Assembly: GCA_012517195.1 (NCBI GenBank)
Contig: JAAYVK010000066.1
Location: forward strand, 1-50,739
Source of the DNA: Synergistaceae bacterium
Lineage (GTDB): Bacteria; Synergistota; Synergistia; Synergistales; 79-D21
Length of the DNA stretch: 50,739 bases
Direction of reading: 5' to 3'
Below the pieces are notes generated by a model. It was not told the DNA's origin and searched no databases. It saw nothing but the letters and a program-made list of their open reading frames with translations. This document shows, one piece after another, positions 1-8,205 of the stretch (positions are counted from its first letter, which is position 1; each line of letters opens with the position of its first letter). A program made the translations under genes and the position numbers.

Positions 1-7
1 CGTTCCC

Positions 8-82
8 GGGCGACTAGCTCAGCGGAAGAGCGCTTCCTTCACACGGAAGAAGTCACAGGTTCGATCCCTGTGTCGCCCACCA
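8..82 (+). tRNA. tRNA-Val (anticodon CAC)
   Basis: A full cloverleaf can be drawn. The acceptor stem GGGCGAC (8-14) pairs with GTCGCCC (72-78), followed by discriminator A and an encoded CCA. The anticodon stem CTTCC/GGAAG (33-37, 45-49) holds a 7-nt loop with anticodon CAC at 40-42, which reads GTG (Val). The T-arm ACAGG/CCTGT carries the TTCGATC loop. A strong hairpin terminator follows directly. Confidence 0.96.
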
Positions 83-90
83 AGAAAACG

Positions 91-122
91 AGCGGCAGGC
101 CAATAGGCCTGCCGCTTTTTTT
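91..122 (+). terminator. Intrinsic terminator after tRNA-Val, probably bidirectional
   Basis: An 11-bp perfect stem (91-101 with 106-116) and a 4-nt loop AATA are followed by a run of T. Read on the minus strand the same hairpin is followed by CGTTTTCTT, so it can also end the long minus-strand run whose last gene, purA, stops at 156. Confidence 0.92.
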
Positions 123-155
123 ACGCTGTTTTCCTTCCTGCAGGGAAGCCGGTCC

Positions 156-1442
156 CTATAAACCGCAAAGGATCGTTTGCTCCCTCCCGCTTCCGACACC
201 GATCAGGACAACAGGAACCTTGCAGTTTTCCTCGATAAATCGAACATATTCCCTCGCCTCCGGGGGCAGGTCCTCAACACGCCGGCAGTTGGCTAGATCC
301 TCTTTCCAGCCCTTGAGGGATTCGTAATGAAGCTGGATATCCTCCCTTTCCGGGAGGCGGGAAGGAAGGATTTCATGGCGCCTTCCCTCAATTTCATAAG
401 CGGTGCAAACCTTGATCTGTTCCAGGCCGGTCAGGACATCCAGTTTGGTGAGGGCAATCCCGCCAAGCCCGTTGACGCGGACAGCGTAACGAAGGGCGAC
501 CATATCCAGCCAGCCACAGCGCCTCGGCCTTCCGGTCGTGGCCCCGTATTCCCCGCCGGCCTCCCGGAGCCGTTCTCCGATTTCCCCCAGTTCTTCCGTC
601 GGGAAGGGGCCTTCTCCAACACGGGTGCAATAGGCTTTCGCGACTCCCAGCACCCGGTCGATCCGCGTCGGACCAATTCCGCTTCCGATACAAGCCCCTC
701 CGGCAGCGGCACTCGAACTCGTCACAAAGGGATAGGTCCCGTGATCGATGTCCAGGAGGGTCCCCTGGGCTCCTTCAAAAAGGACCCCGCGCCCCTTGTC
801 GAGAGCTTCATTGACAATGGCAGTCCCATCTCCGATGTAAGGCCGCATCTGCTGCCCCCAGTCTAGCGCTTTCTCCATCAGGTCATCGAAGGCAATGGGG
901 GGCAGGTTGAAAATTCGTGTCAGGAGAAGGTTTTTAATCTCGAGATTCTCAATGATTTTCATCCTCAGGGAGTCGGGGTCCAAAAGGTCCCCCACCCGAA
1001 TGCCGATCCGATTGACTTTGTCCGCGTAACAGGGGCCGATTCCGCGCTTGGTGGTGCCGATCTTTCGGCCCTTGGAACGCCTTTTCTCCTCGGCCTCGTC
1101 GATGATTTTATGGTAGGGCATGACAACGTGCGAAGCCTCCGAAAGAACAAGTCTCGCCTTGTCCTTCCTTTTTTCCCTGAGCTCACCGATTTCGGACAGG
1201 AATTGCTCAGGGTCGACAACAACACCGTTTCCGATGACGCACGTTTTCCCGGGATACAGCATTCCCGAAGGCAGAAGGTGGAAAATATGCTTTTCCCCTT
1301 CCACGACCACTGTATGTCCGGCGTTTGCTCCTCCCTGGTACCGGACAACAACATCCACCCGGTCCGCCAGGGAATCCACAATCCGCCCCTTGCCTTCATC
1401 GCCCCACTGGGCTCCAATAATTACCTCGGCTTTTCCTTTCAC
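156..1442 (-). CDS. purA: Adenylosuccinate synthetase
   Basis: PurA joins IMP and aspartate with GTP to make adenylosuccinate, the first committed step to AMP, in the cytoplasm. The N-terminal signature GAQWGDEGKGR is present, as are the downstream KRGIGPCYADK, the VLFEGAQGTLLDIDHGTYPF stretch and the GATTGRPRRCGWLD region. The 428-aa length is normal. I chose the GTG at 1442 because AAGGAGG lies 8 nt upstream; the frame stays open further 5' but without a better start. It is the last gene of the minus-strand run and lies 32 bp after the YibQ-like gene, so it is probably cotranscribed with envelope genes. It ends just before the shared terminator at 91-122. Confidence 0.97.
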   Translation of the reverse strand: MKGKAEVIIGAQWGDEGKGRIVDSLADRVDVVVRYQGGANAGHTVVVEGEKHIFHLLPSGMLYPGKTCVIGNGVVVDPEQFLSEIGELREKRKDKARLVLSEASHVVMPYHKIIDEAEEKRRSKGRKIGTTKRGIGPCYADKVNRIGIRVGDLLDPDSLRMKIIENLEIKNLLLTRIFNLPPIAFDDLMEKALDWGQQMRPYIGDGTAIVNEALDKGRGVLFEGAQGTLLDIDHGTYPFVTSSSAAAGGACIGSGIGPTRIDRVLGVAKAYCTRVGEGPFPTEELGEIGERLREAGGEYGATTGRPRRCGWLDMVALRYAVRVNGLGGIALTKLDVLTGLEQIKVCTAYEIEGRRHEILPSRLPEREDIQLHYESLKGWKEDLANCRRVEDLPPEAREYVRFIEENCKVPVVLIGVGSGREQTILCGL

Positions 1443-1474
1443 TGCTTCATTCCTCCTTGAGTTGAACCTGGAGA

Positions 1475-2389
1475 TCATCGAACGGCTTCAGGCACAGTCA
1501 TCCATTGTATATCTTCCGGCCGATTTTGGCTCAGGGTTTTCAGGAATTTCAGAGTCTCCGTCCTCGCATGGGCAATCACCACGACAGACCCCTTTTTCCT
1601 CGCGATCGAGAAGGCCCGCTCCAGTGCCTTGCGCATCGCTAGCGGACTTGCCTCGTGGTCCAGGAAGACGTCGTTTCGCAGGGTCGGGATCTTCATTTCC
1701 TGGGCCATCCGGAAGGCAACACTTTTCGCGCTTGTCCGGCTATCGACAAAAACAAGCCCCAGGTCCCGAATTTCAGAGAGCACCGCCTCCATGACCCGCG
1801 GGTTCGAGGTGGCCCGCGATCCTCGATGGTTATTGACCCCGATCACCCCGGGAAGCGATCCGGCGGCCCTTCTGACAAAACGCCGAAGGGATTCGGAGTC
1901 CATTTCAAGGTTGATCTGGTATTTCAGGCCGGGCCTGTCCACCTCTGCTTCCATGGGAAGGTGCAGCATCACGGGGATTCCGTGTTCCTCCGCCAGTTTC
2001 AGGGAGGAAAGGCTATGACTCTGATACGGGATGATGCTCCAGGTCAGCGGGACCTTAACTTCCAGGAGCTCTTTCGCGGACGCAAGAGAAAACCCCACAT
2101 CATCGACGATCAGGACAATGCCTGGCTTAATTCCCCCAGGCTCATTCCTGGGTTCTTCTTCCGGGAGGGTGACTCCATTTTTGACAACCCCGGCTTTCTG
2201 CTGAACCGATTGTGATCCTTCTCCTTGGAGTGAAGCCCCTCTCCAGGAACGCAGATTTGCCGCGCCAACAAGAAGGAGACCGGTCGCCAGCGCCAGGAAC
2301 ACAACTCCCCAGAGAAACCGCGTTTTATCTCTCTTTCCCTTTCGCGTCCAGGTCATATTGCTGGCGCACCCTTCCTTCCGAGCGATCAA
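1475..2389 (-). CDS. YibQ-like divergent polysaccharide deacetylase
   Basis: The protein has a short basic N-terminus, one membrane segment at about residues 25-45 and an exported domain of the divergent polysaccharide deacetylase (DUF610/YibQ) family. Visible family motifs are IVLIVDDVGFS near residue 90, LHLPMEAE, GVNNHRGSRATS and VFVDSRTSAKS; HNHRGS-type and DSRT motifs are typical of this metal-dependent fold. The substrate is unknown; cell-wall glycan is an inference from the CtpA, M23 and FtsEX neighbours. The start is unsure. The frame opens at a TTG (2389) with no clear ribosome site, and an ATG lies at 2356, about 12 nt after a GGAAGG sequence. Confidence 0.85.
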   Translation of the reverse strand: MIARKEGCASNMTWTRKGKRDKTRFLWGVVFLALATGLLLVGAANLRSWRGASLQGEGSQSVQQKAGVVKNGVTLPEEEPRNEPGGIKPGIVLIVDDVGFSLASAKELLEVKVPLTWSIIPYQSHSLSSLKLAEEHGIPVMLHLPMEAEVDRPGLKYQINLEMDSESLRRFVRRAAGSLPGVIGVNNHRGSRATSNPRVMEAVLSEIRDLGLVFVDSRTSAKSVAFRMAQEMKIPTLRNDVFLDHEASPLAMRKALERAFSIARKKGSVVVIAHARTETLKFLKTLSQNRPEDIQWMTVPEAVR

Positions 2390-2396
2390 GGACGTT

Positions 2397-3587
2397 TCAG
2401 CCTTGCTTCCCAGGCTTTTTCTTCAGCTCCTGGATCGCTTTCTGAAGCTGGATATCCTTCCTATGGTCCTTGTTCGGCTCTCCTTCAACCGTCAAATCCG
2501 GCTTCAGTCCCACATGATCGATGACCAGTCCTGAGGGAGTGTAGTAGCGTGCGATCGTGATGAACATCGCCGAGCCGTCCGAAAGATGGAACAGGGTCTG
2601 AACGGATCCTTTGCCAAAGGTCTTCTTGCCGACGATTTTTGCCCGTTTCAGGTCCTTCAGGGCTCCTGAAACGATCTCGGATGCGCTTGCGCTTCCTTCG
2701 TTGACCAATACCACCACCGGCAGGCGGGTTTGGGTCCCCCTGGTCGCGTAAATCACTTCGTTCGCCCGCTCGAAACGGCCTTTCATGCCGACGATGACTC
2801 CTTCGTCGACGAACATATCGACAACATCGGTTGCTGCGTTCAGCAGTCCCCCGGGGTTGTTTCGCAAATCGAGAATGATTCCCTTGGCTTTCATCCCGTT
2901 GGCCTGCGCCAGGGCCTTTCTCATCTCTTCAGCGGTCTTCTCGTTAAAAAAGCTGAGCCGAATGTAGACTAGCCCATCCTCCAGCTTTTCAAGCTTGACT
3001 GTTTTCAGGGCGATATTCTCCCTTTTCAGATCAAATTTCAGAAGCCGCTCTACCTTTTCGCGGCGGATCCAGATGGTCACGCTGGTGCCGGCAGGGCCTC
3101 TCAGGGCCTTTACGACCCGGTCCTGGTCCCAACCAAGAATCACTTCTTCCCCGATTTTGACGATCTCATCGTTCGGCTTGATCCCGGCCCTCTCGGCGGG
3201 AGTTCCTTCAATCGGGCTGACCACAAGCGTTCTTCCATCTTTCTGGGCGATATAGATGCCAAGGCCCCCGTATTCGCCCTGGACTTCGATCTCCTCTTCC
3301 TTAAGCTGGGCAGGGTCTAGGAACCTCGTGTAAGGATCCCCCCAGGCCTGCAGGATCCCTCGAACCGCACCATAAAGCAGTTTTTTCTCCTCGACCGGCT
3401 TGTCTCCGTCGACGTGGTAGGTTTCCAGGAGCGAACGGGTCTGCTTCATCAGCCAGAGGGCCTGAGCACTGAAGGGAATTACGCTTGACAGATCGGTCCC
3501 GCTCTCTGCCCTGGCTGTAACCCACACACCGGTCAAGAGGGTCCCGATCAAAATGCCTGCAATCAAATCTCGTGCCCGTTTCCACAT
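2397..3587 (-). CDS. ctpA: S41 family carboxy-terminal processing protease
   Basis: This is an exported serine protease of the CtpA/Prc family that trims C-termini of envelope proteins. It has an N-terminal signal or anchor segment (about residues 8-25, ending near TARAES), a PDZ domain (about 95-180, with GYGGLGIYI and VSPIEGTPAERAGI), then the S41 domain. The catalytic Ser lies in EGSASASEIVSGAL and the Lys in VGKKTFGKGSVQT, so the Ser-Lys dyad is intact. The 396-aa length is normal. It lies 26 bp after the M23 peptidase gene; in other bacteria CtpA-type proteases control the amount of M23 hydrolases, so a functional link is plausible but inferred. Confidence 0.95.
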   Translation of the reverse strand: MWKRARDLIAGILIGTLLTGVWVTARAESGTDLSSVIPFSAQALWLMKQTRSLLETYHVDGDKPVEEKKLLYGAVRGILQAWGDPYTRFLDPAQLKEEEIEVQGEYGGLGIYIAQKDGRTLVVSPIEGTPAERAGIKPNDEIVKIGEEVILGWDQDRVVKALRGPAGTSVTIWIRREKVERLLKFDLKRENIALKTVKLEKLEDGLVYIRLSFFNEKTAEEMRKALAQANGMKAKGIILDLRNNPGGLLNAATDVVDMFVDEGVIVGMKGRFERANEVIYATRGTQTRLPVVVLVNEGSASASEIVSGALKDLKRAKIVGKKTFGKGSVQTLFHLSDGSAMFITIARYYTPSGLVIDHVGLKPDLTVEGEPNKDHRKDIQLQKAIQELKKKPGKQG

Positions 3588-3613
3588 TTCGGATCACATC
3601 CTAAGCGTTCACT

Positions 3614-4807
3614 CTATCGGGCGCGAAGGTACGCCCTCGGGTTTTTTGCAGTCCCGTTGATTCTTACTTCGAAATGGAGGTGACTTCCGGTTGAAATCCC
3701 TGTGCTGCCTACTCCCCCAATAATCTGTCCTGCAGCGACCGCCTGCCCCCCTCTTACATCCATCCGTGAAAGATGTCCGTAGATTGTCAGCAAGTCCCCT
3801 CCATGATCGATGATGACCGTCTGACCGTAGCCCCTCATCCACCCGGCATAAAGAACCTGGCCGGCCGCCACGGAGATGACGGGGGTGCCGATCGGAGCCG
3901 CGATGTCTATTCCCGTGTGCATCATCTTTGTGTTGAATTCAGGGTGCACCCGCATTCCAAACTCGCTGTTCACGGTTCCGACCGTGGGCCACGGAAGAGA
4001 TCCTCCCCTGTAGGAAGGAATGACCTGCCCTGGTGTCCGTTTCGCCAACCGTCTTTTTTGCTCCAGCAGGCTTCGCACCTTGCTTTCGAGTTCGCGCTGA
4101 GCCTTCAGCAACTCCTGGACTGCGGCGGCATGCAGCTCCTTTTCCCTTTTCACCTGGCTGAGGTATCGGCTGCTTTCCTCTACCGCCTTTCGATGTTCGT
4201 TTCTTTCCAGTTCGAGTTCCCGTTTCTGTTCCGAAAGGCGTTGGGTCTGAATGCCGAGATCCCGCCTTGATTGCTCCAGCCGCCTGATTCGGTCCATGTA
4301 TTTCCCATAGATTTCCCGGTCCTGGTCCGCAATTCTGGATAAAAGATACGAACTGACGATCGCCTCGTTGATCGTGCTTGATGAAAAGAAAAGATTGAGC
4401 TCGGCAACCCCGCCGTAGCGATAGATCGCGTTCATCCTGGCTGCCAAAGCGCCTTTCAATTCTTCAATCTGACCTTCCGTGTAGGCAATCTCTTTGGTCA
4501 GCTCCGCAATCCGGATCTCAACCCGTTTCTGCTTTAGCTGCATTACGTTGATGCGTTGGCCTGTCAAAGCCACCTTTTCGTTGTATTCCTGGAGTTTTGC
4601 CAGCACACTCTTTTCCTTGACCCTGGCTTCATCCAGTTTTTTGCGGTGCATCGTCACCTGTCCCTGCAGCTCGGAAAGGCGAGCTTCTTCTTTTCGGATC
4701 TGTTCTTCCAGGTCCGAAGCGGCGGATGCAGCAAACGTAAGAAACCCCGCCGGAATGAGGGAAAAGGTGACGATCAGAAGGAGGGCCCGAATCACTCGTA
4801 TGCTCAT
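3614..4807 (-). CDS. EnvC/CwlO-like M23 peptidase with N-terminal coiled coils
   Basis: The protein has a signal peptide (about residues 1-30, ending near AASAAS), two long coiled-coil blocks (about 30-110 and 160-260, rich in E, R, Q and L heptads) and a C-terminal LytM/M23 domain. Unlike E. coli EnvC, whose LytM domain is degenerate, the zinc ligands look intact: HTGID (first His and Asp) and HLHFE (last His), with YGHLS between them. It could therefore cut peptide cross-links itself rather than only activate amidases. It lies 13 bp after ftsX, the known partner arrangement in which FtsEX gates such hydrolases through the coiled coil. The start has GGGAG 7 nt upstream. Confidence 0.93.
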   Translation of the reverse strand: MSIRVIRALLLIVTFSLIPAGFLTFAASAASDLEEQIRKEEARLSELQGQVTMHRKKLDEARVKEKSVLAKLQEYNEKVALTGQRINVMQLKQKRVEIRIAELTKEIAYTEGQIEELKGALAARMNAIYRYGGVAELNLFFSSSTINEAIVSSYLLSRIADQDREIYGKYMDRIRRLEQSRRDLGIQTQRLSEQKRELELERNEHRKAVEESSRYLSQVKREKELHAAAVQELLKAQRELESKVRSLLEQKRRLAKRTPGQVIPSYRGGSLPWPTVGTVNSEFGMRVHPEFNTKMMHTGIDIAAPIGTPVISVAAGQVLYAGWMRGYGQTVIIDHGGDLLTIYGHLSRMDVRGGQAVAAGQIIGGVGSTGISTGSHLHFEVRINGTAKNPRAYLRAR

Positions 4808-4820
4808 GGTTTGGCTCCCG

Positions 4821-5705
4821 TCAGGAAGGCTTCATGGCTTCGGAAATATGCCTCTCGACAGCGATCCAGCTGCAGAGCCAGCTCAGGGAAACTCCGCCCC
4901 CAATCAGAATGAGAGCCAGCTTCAGGTAAAGTTGCGGGCTGTCGACCAGCTGGATAAAGGGAAGCGTATTCTGAACGGAATTCACGAAGGATTTGTACAG
5001 GAACCCAAGAACCGCGGAAGCGGCAAGGGTTCCCGTAAGCCCCCAGAAGAGACCGAGAAGGACAAAGGGCAGGGCTACGAAGCCAGGCATGGCTCCAACG
5101 AGGAGCATCACTTCGATTTCCTGCTTTCTGGAGTAAATGGCAACCCGGATCGTGTTGTAGAGCACAAGAGCTCCGGCAAGCCCTGCAAACACCAGCAGGA
5201 AAAGCGAAAAAATCTCGGCAAACCGGGATAGGCGGGCAAGCTTCTCGGCAACCTTCCCGGCGTACACGACATCCTCCACTTCGGGCATCGAGACGAGTTC
5301 GCGGGCGATCCCCGACACGCTCGAAGCCTTGTCCACCCGGACTTCCAGGCTCGCCGGCAAGGGATTCTCCCCCAGGAGCGTAACCGCGGCGCTCTGGTTC
5401 CCCAGGCGGGCTTTCAGGAGCTCCAGTGCCTGTTCGGGGGAAATCGGGCGTACACCTCTCACATGCGGCATCTTTTCCACCTTTTTCGCGAGTCCCTCAA
5501 GGTCCGCCTTGGGCTGAAGATAGGCCTGGACGACCAGCTCCCCCTCCACCACGGAGATGACGTGCCGCGTGTTCAGAGCCAGGAGAAAACTGCATCCAAC
5601 AAAGAAGAAAACGACGAGCACCGTCAAAAACGTCAGCCCGCTTATGCCCGGACTCCGGCGGATCAGCCTGACGGTGTCTCGAATGGCAAAACTAAAGCTC
5701 CTCAT
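4821..5705 (-). CDS. ftsX: Cell division ABC transporter permease-like protein FtsX
   Basis: FtsX has a short cytoplasmic N-terminus, a first membrane segment (GLTFLTVLVVFFFVGCSFLL), a large extracytoplasmic domain of about 120 residues and three further membrane segments near the C-terminus. This is the normal 4-TM FtsX layout. It forms a complex with FtsE and transmits ATP-driven motion to a periplasmic murein hydrolase. I chose the ATG at 5705, which lies inside the last codons of ftsE (14-bp overlap) and gives a normal 294-aa protein. The frame is open further upstream, but that stretch is coding for ftsE. The ribosome site is weak, so translation is probably coupled. Confidence 0.94.
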   Translation of the reverse strand: MRSFSFAIRDTVRLIRRSPGISGLTFLTVLVVFFFVGCSFLLALNTRHVISVVEGELVVQAYLQPKADLEGLAKKVEKMPHVRGVRPISPEQALELLKARLGNQSAAVTLLGENPLPASLEVRVDKASSVSGIARELVSMPEVEDVVYAGKVAEKLARLSRFAEIFSLFLLVFAGLAGALVLYNTIRVAIYSRKQEIEVMLLVGAMPGFVALPFVLLGLFWGLTGTLAASAVLGFLYKSFVNSVQNTLPFIQLVDSPQLYLKLALILIGGGVSLSWLCSWIAVERHISEAMKPS

Positions 5706-6387
5706 CGAAGTCGTACCTGCCCCTCTCCTGATCACGAACGATCCTTCCCATCTTGAGTTCAACAACCCTTTGCCTGTATGCATCAACAAGGTACCGGTTG
5801 TGCGTCGCCATGATCAGCGTGGTTCCCGAAGCGTTGATCGAAAGCAAAACCTGCATGATTTCCCCGGCCGTCTGGGGATCAAGATTGCCTGTCGGTTCAT
5901 CGCAGAGCAGCAGGAGGGGGTCGTTCGCAATCGCACGGGCGATGGATACCCGCTGCTGCTCCCCGCCCGAAAGTTCCCGGGGATAGAGGAACCTCCTCCG
6001 CCACATCCCCACGCAGTCAAGGACCTCCCCCGCACGGTCGAGCGCTTCTTTCCGGGGGGCCCCGACTGCCTCGAGAACAAAGGCGACGTTTTCGAGGGCA
6101 GTACGGTCTTCCAGCAGGCGGTAATCCTGAAAGACCATCCCGATGGCTCTCCGATACTGGCAAACCTTTGTCCGCCTTAGCTTCCGCAGGTTGTACTCTC
6201 CGACGAGAACCTGCCCGCGCGACGGCAGGAGTTCCCGGTTCAAAATCCTCAACAGGGTCGTCTTTCCGGAGCCGGTAGGACCCACGAGATACACGAAATC
6301 TCCCTTGGGAACGCTAAGAAAGACGTCCTCAAGGGCAGTGATATCCTCTCCGAATGTTTTCGTGACGCCCGACATCCGTATTTCCAA
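5692..6387 (-). CDS. ftsE: Cell division ATP-binding protein FtsE
   Basis: This is an ABC ATPase of 231 aa with Walker A GPTGSGKTT, a Q-loop in MVFQDYRLL, signature LSGGEQQR, Walker B LLLLCDEPTGNLD and an H-loop MATHNRY. It pairs with FtsX at the division site. The start is a TTG with GGAGG 7 nt upstream (GGAGG-CGTTAGA-TTG). Only 1 bp separates it from the end of the transketolase-like C-half gene, so these genes are translated from one message. The C-terminus overlaps the start of ftsX. Confidence 0.96.
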   Translation of the reverse strand: MEIRMSGVTKTFGEDITALEDVFLSVPKGDFVYLVGPTGSGKTTLLRILNRELLPSRGQVLVGEYNLRKLRRTKVCQYRRAIGMVFQDYRLLEDRTALENVAFVLEAVGAPRKEALDRAGEVLDCVGMWRRRFLYPRELSGGEQQRVSIARAIANDPLLLLCDEPTGNLDPQTAGEIMQVLLSINASGTTLIMATHNRYLVDAYRQRVVELKMGRIVRDQERGRYDFDEEL

Positions 6388-6388
6388 T

Positions 6389-7345
6389 CTAACGCCTCCT
6401 CATCGTCCAGGCCTGCGATGCGGCGCTCAGGATTTCCTTGAAAGACAAGCCGTAGTACTCCAGAAGCTCTTCGGCTCCCCCGCTCTGGCCGAAACGGTCC
6501 TGTACGGAAACGAACTTTACCGGCACGGGTGAGGACTGGCTAACCAGTTCCGCGATCGCGCCCCCAAGGCCCCCTGCAGCGGCATGCTCTTCCGCAACGA
6601 CACAGCATCCCGTTCTTCTGACGGAGGCCGTGATCGCCTGCGCGGGGAGAGGCTTGACCGAATAGCAGTCGATCACCTCCGCTTCGATCCCCTGCTGGGA
6701 GAGGATCGTCGATGCCTTGAGAGCCTCGTGCACCATCGTACCACAGGCGCAGAGGGTGACTCCGTCGCCTTCCCGCAGGATCGAGGCGCCTCCCGGCTGG
6801 CAAGCGGCACTGTCATGCCTTTGAAGAACGGGCAGCGGAGTCTTGCAAAGACGGAGAAAAAACGGCCCGCCTGCCCGGACGGCCTCCCTGAAAAGCTGTC
6901 CTGCCGAAGGGCTGTCCGAGGGCACCAGGACAGAAACGTTGGGGAGAACCCTCAAGAAAGCAAGATCTTCTAGAACCTGGGACAGGGTCCCATCCTCTCC
7001 TCCTGTAAAGCCTGCGCGAGCCAGGAGAAAACCAACCGGCAGAGAAGGAATCGCGATCGCCGACCGAATCGCGTCGTAGGCCTGGAACACCAGCAGAGGG
7101 GAGAGTGAATGGACCAGGACCCTCCGTCCCGATAGCGCCAGGCCCGCGGCCAGAAGCACCGTTTCCTTCGCCGATAGGGCTGGCGCAAGAAATTGATCCG
7201 GATGATCCTGCCCAAAAGCCTCCAGCGAAACATCCCTTTCGTCTCCCGCCGCCAGGAGGAAAAGGGAAGAATCCAGCACCGCCTGTTCCCGGATGGCTTC
7301 AAGAACCGTTTCTTCCATGCCGGGCTGCACTGTTTCGTCGTTCAT
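6389..7345 (-). CDS. Transketolase-like C-terminal subunit, active site degenerate
   Basis: The 318-aa protein matches the C-terminal half of split transketolases: a Pyr domain (about residues 8-170) and a transketolase C-terminal domain (about 185-310, with LREGDGVTLCACGTM). The fold motifs AAGLALSG, GGEDGTLSQ and RVLPNVSVLVPSD are clear. The usual (G)(I/V)AEQN motif with the Glu that activates thiamine diphosphate reads ALSAKET here, so the expected Glu is replaced. The normal HAG...GEDG.(T/S)HQ reads RAGFTGGEDGTLSQ, and the cofactor-ring region TFA.F...RA.DQIR reads HSLSPLLVFQAYDAIR. Family membership is clear, but activity as a transketolase is doubtful. It is coupled to the N-half by a 4-bp ATGA overlap. 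Confidence 0.88.
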   Translation of the reverse strand: MNDETVQPGMEETVLEAIREQAVLDSSLFLLAAGDERDVSLEAFGQDHPDQFLAPALSAKETVLLAAGLALSGRRVLVHSLSPLLVFQAYDAIRSAIAIPSLPVGFLLARAGFTGGEDGTLSQVLEDLAFLRVLPNVSVLVPSDSPSAGQLFREAVRAGGPFFLRLCKTPLPVLQRHDSAACQPGGASILREGDGVTLCACGTMVHEALKASTILSQQGIEAEVIDCYSVKPLPAQAITASVRRTGCCVVAEEHAAAGGLGGAIAELVSQSSPVPVKFVSVQDRFGQSGGAEELLEYYGLSFKEILSAASQAWTMRRR

Positions 7346-8205
7346 TCTTCCATCTCCTCCGCGAGACGTTTCCCTTCTTTCTCAAGCTCAAGCAGCGCAT
7401 TCTCCACCCGCTCCCGGTTCGGAGCTATCGGGGCCTTCATGTTTCTGTTCTCCAGGGAAGAGATTCCTTTTCCCCAGCGGGTTTTCGCGATGACCGCCAA
7501 GGGGTAGTCCTTCTCCCGGCCACACAGGGAAAAGGCCTCCGCCAGTGACTCAGCGCTGTGCCCGTCACAAACGATGGTTTTCCAGCCAAAGGCTTCAAAG
7601 CGCTGCGCGGCCGTTTTCGGAAGACGAATGTCGCCCTTTCCGTCTCCGGGTTCCCTGTCGTGAACCTCCGCAATTGCCGCCAGGTTGCCGAGACGAAGGG
7701 CCGAAGCCGCCTGGACGGACTCCCAGATCGAGCCTTCACGAAGCTCATCGTCCCCGATGAAGCAGAAGACCCTGGCTGGGGAATGGTCCGCGCGGCAGGC
7801 CGCCGCGACTCCGTTCGCAATCCCCAGGGCGAGCCCCGGGCCGATTCCGGGAGCCTCGACCCCCGGCGTTCTCCTGGCATCAAGGGTTCCTTGCAGCATC
7901 GCTCCCAGCTTCCGGTAGCTCCAAAGCTCTTCCCTGTCGAAGAAGCCCTTCCTCGCGAGGACAGCATAGAGCGCGGGGGCCGCGTCTGATTTTCCCAGGA
8001 TCAGCCGGTCCCGTTCGGGCCACTTGGGATCCTCCGGGTTCAAAGATAGACTGTAAAAATACAGAACAGTCAAGATATCGACCACCGACAGAGAAAACCC
8101 GAGATTGGACGCCCGGCTCAAGCCGATCATCCGCACAACGTCCTTGCGGACTTCAAGGGCCGTCTTCTTCAATTCCAGGATCCGGTTTTGATCCATCCTC
8201 ATCAT
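7342..8205 (-). CDS. Transketolase-like N-terminal subunit, active site degenerate
   Basis: The 287-aa protein corresponds to the N-terminal half of split transketolases. Fold motifs are well kept: SVVDILTVLYF, DPKWPERDRLIL, APALYAVLARKG, RKLGAMLQG and FEAFGWKTIVCDGH. Yet residues that normally bind thiamine diphosphate, Mg2+ or sugar phosphate differ: GHPGG is SNLGF, SKGHA is GKSDA, LQGHP is LQGTL, STGSLGQGLS is APGIGPGLAL, GDGE is GDDE, and the metal-binding Asn stretch (VDYN type) is AEVHD. A pseudoenzyme or changed chemistry is likely. The start is one of three close ATGs (8205, 8202, 8196) after GGGGAG; 8205 overlaps the csaB stop as ATGA. The longer frame upstream is csaB shadow. Confidence 0.88.
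   Translation of the reverse strand: MMRMDQNRILELKKTALEVRKDVVRMIGLSRASNLGFSLSVVDILTVLYFYSLSLNPEDPKWPERDRLILGKSDAAPALYAVLARKGFFDREELWSYRKLGAMLQGTLDARRTPGVEAPGIGPGLALGIANGVAAACRADHSPARVFCFIGDDELREGSIWESVQAASALRLGNLAAIAEVHDREPGDGKGDIRLPKTAAQRFEAFGWKTIVCDGHSAESLAEAFSLCGREKDYPLAVIAKTRWGKGISSLENRNMKAPIAPNRERVENALLELEKEGKRLAEEMEE

Noticed and set aside
6389-8205. The two transketolase-like frames as a frameshifted single gene
   Set aside because: Split N and C subunits with a 4-bp ATGA overlap are normal in many bacteria, and both ends fall at domain borders.
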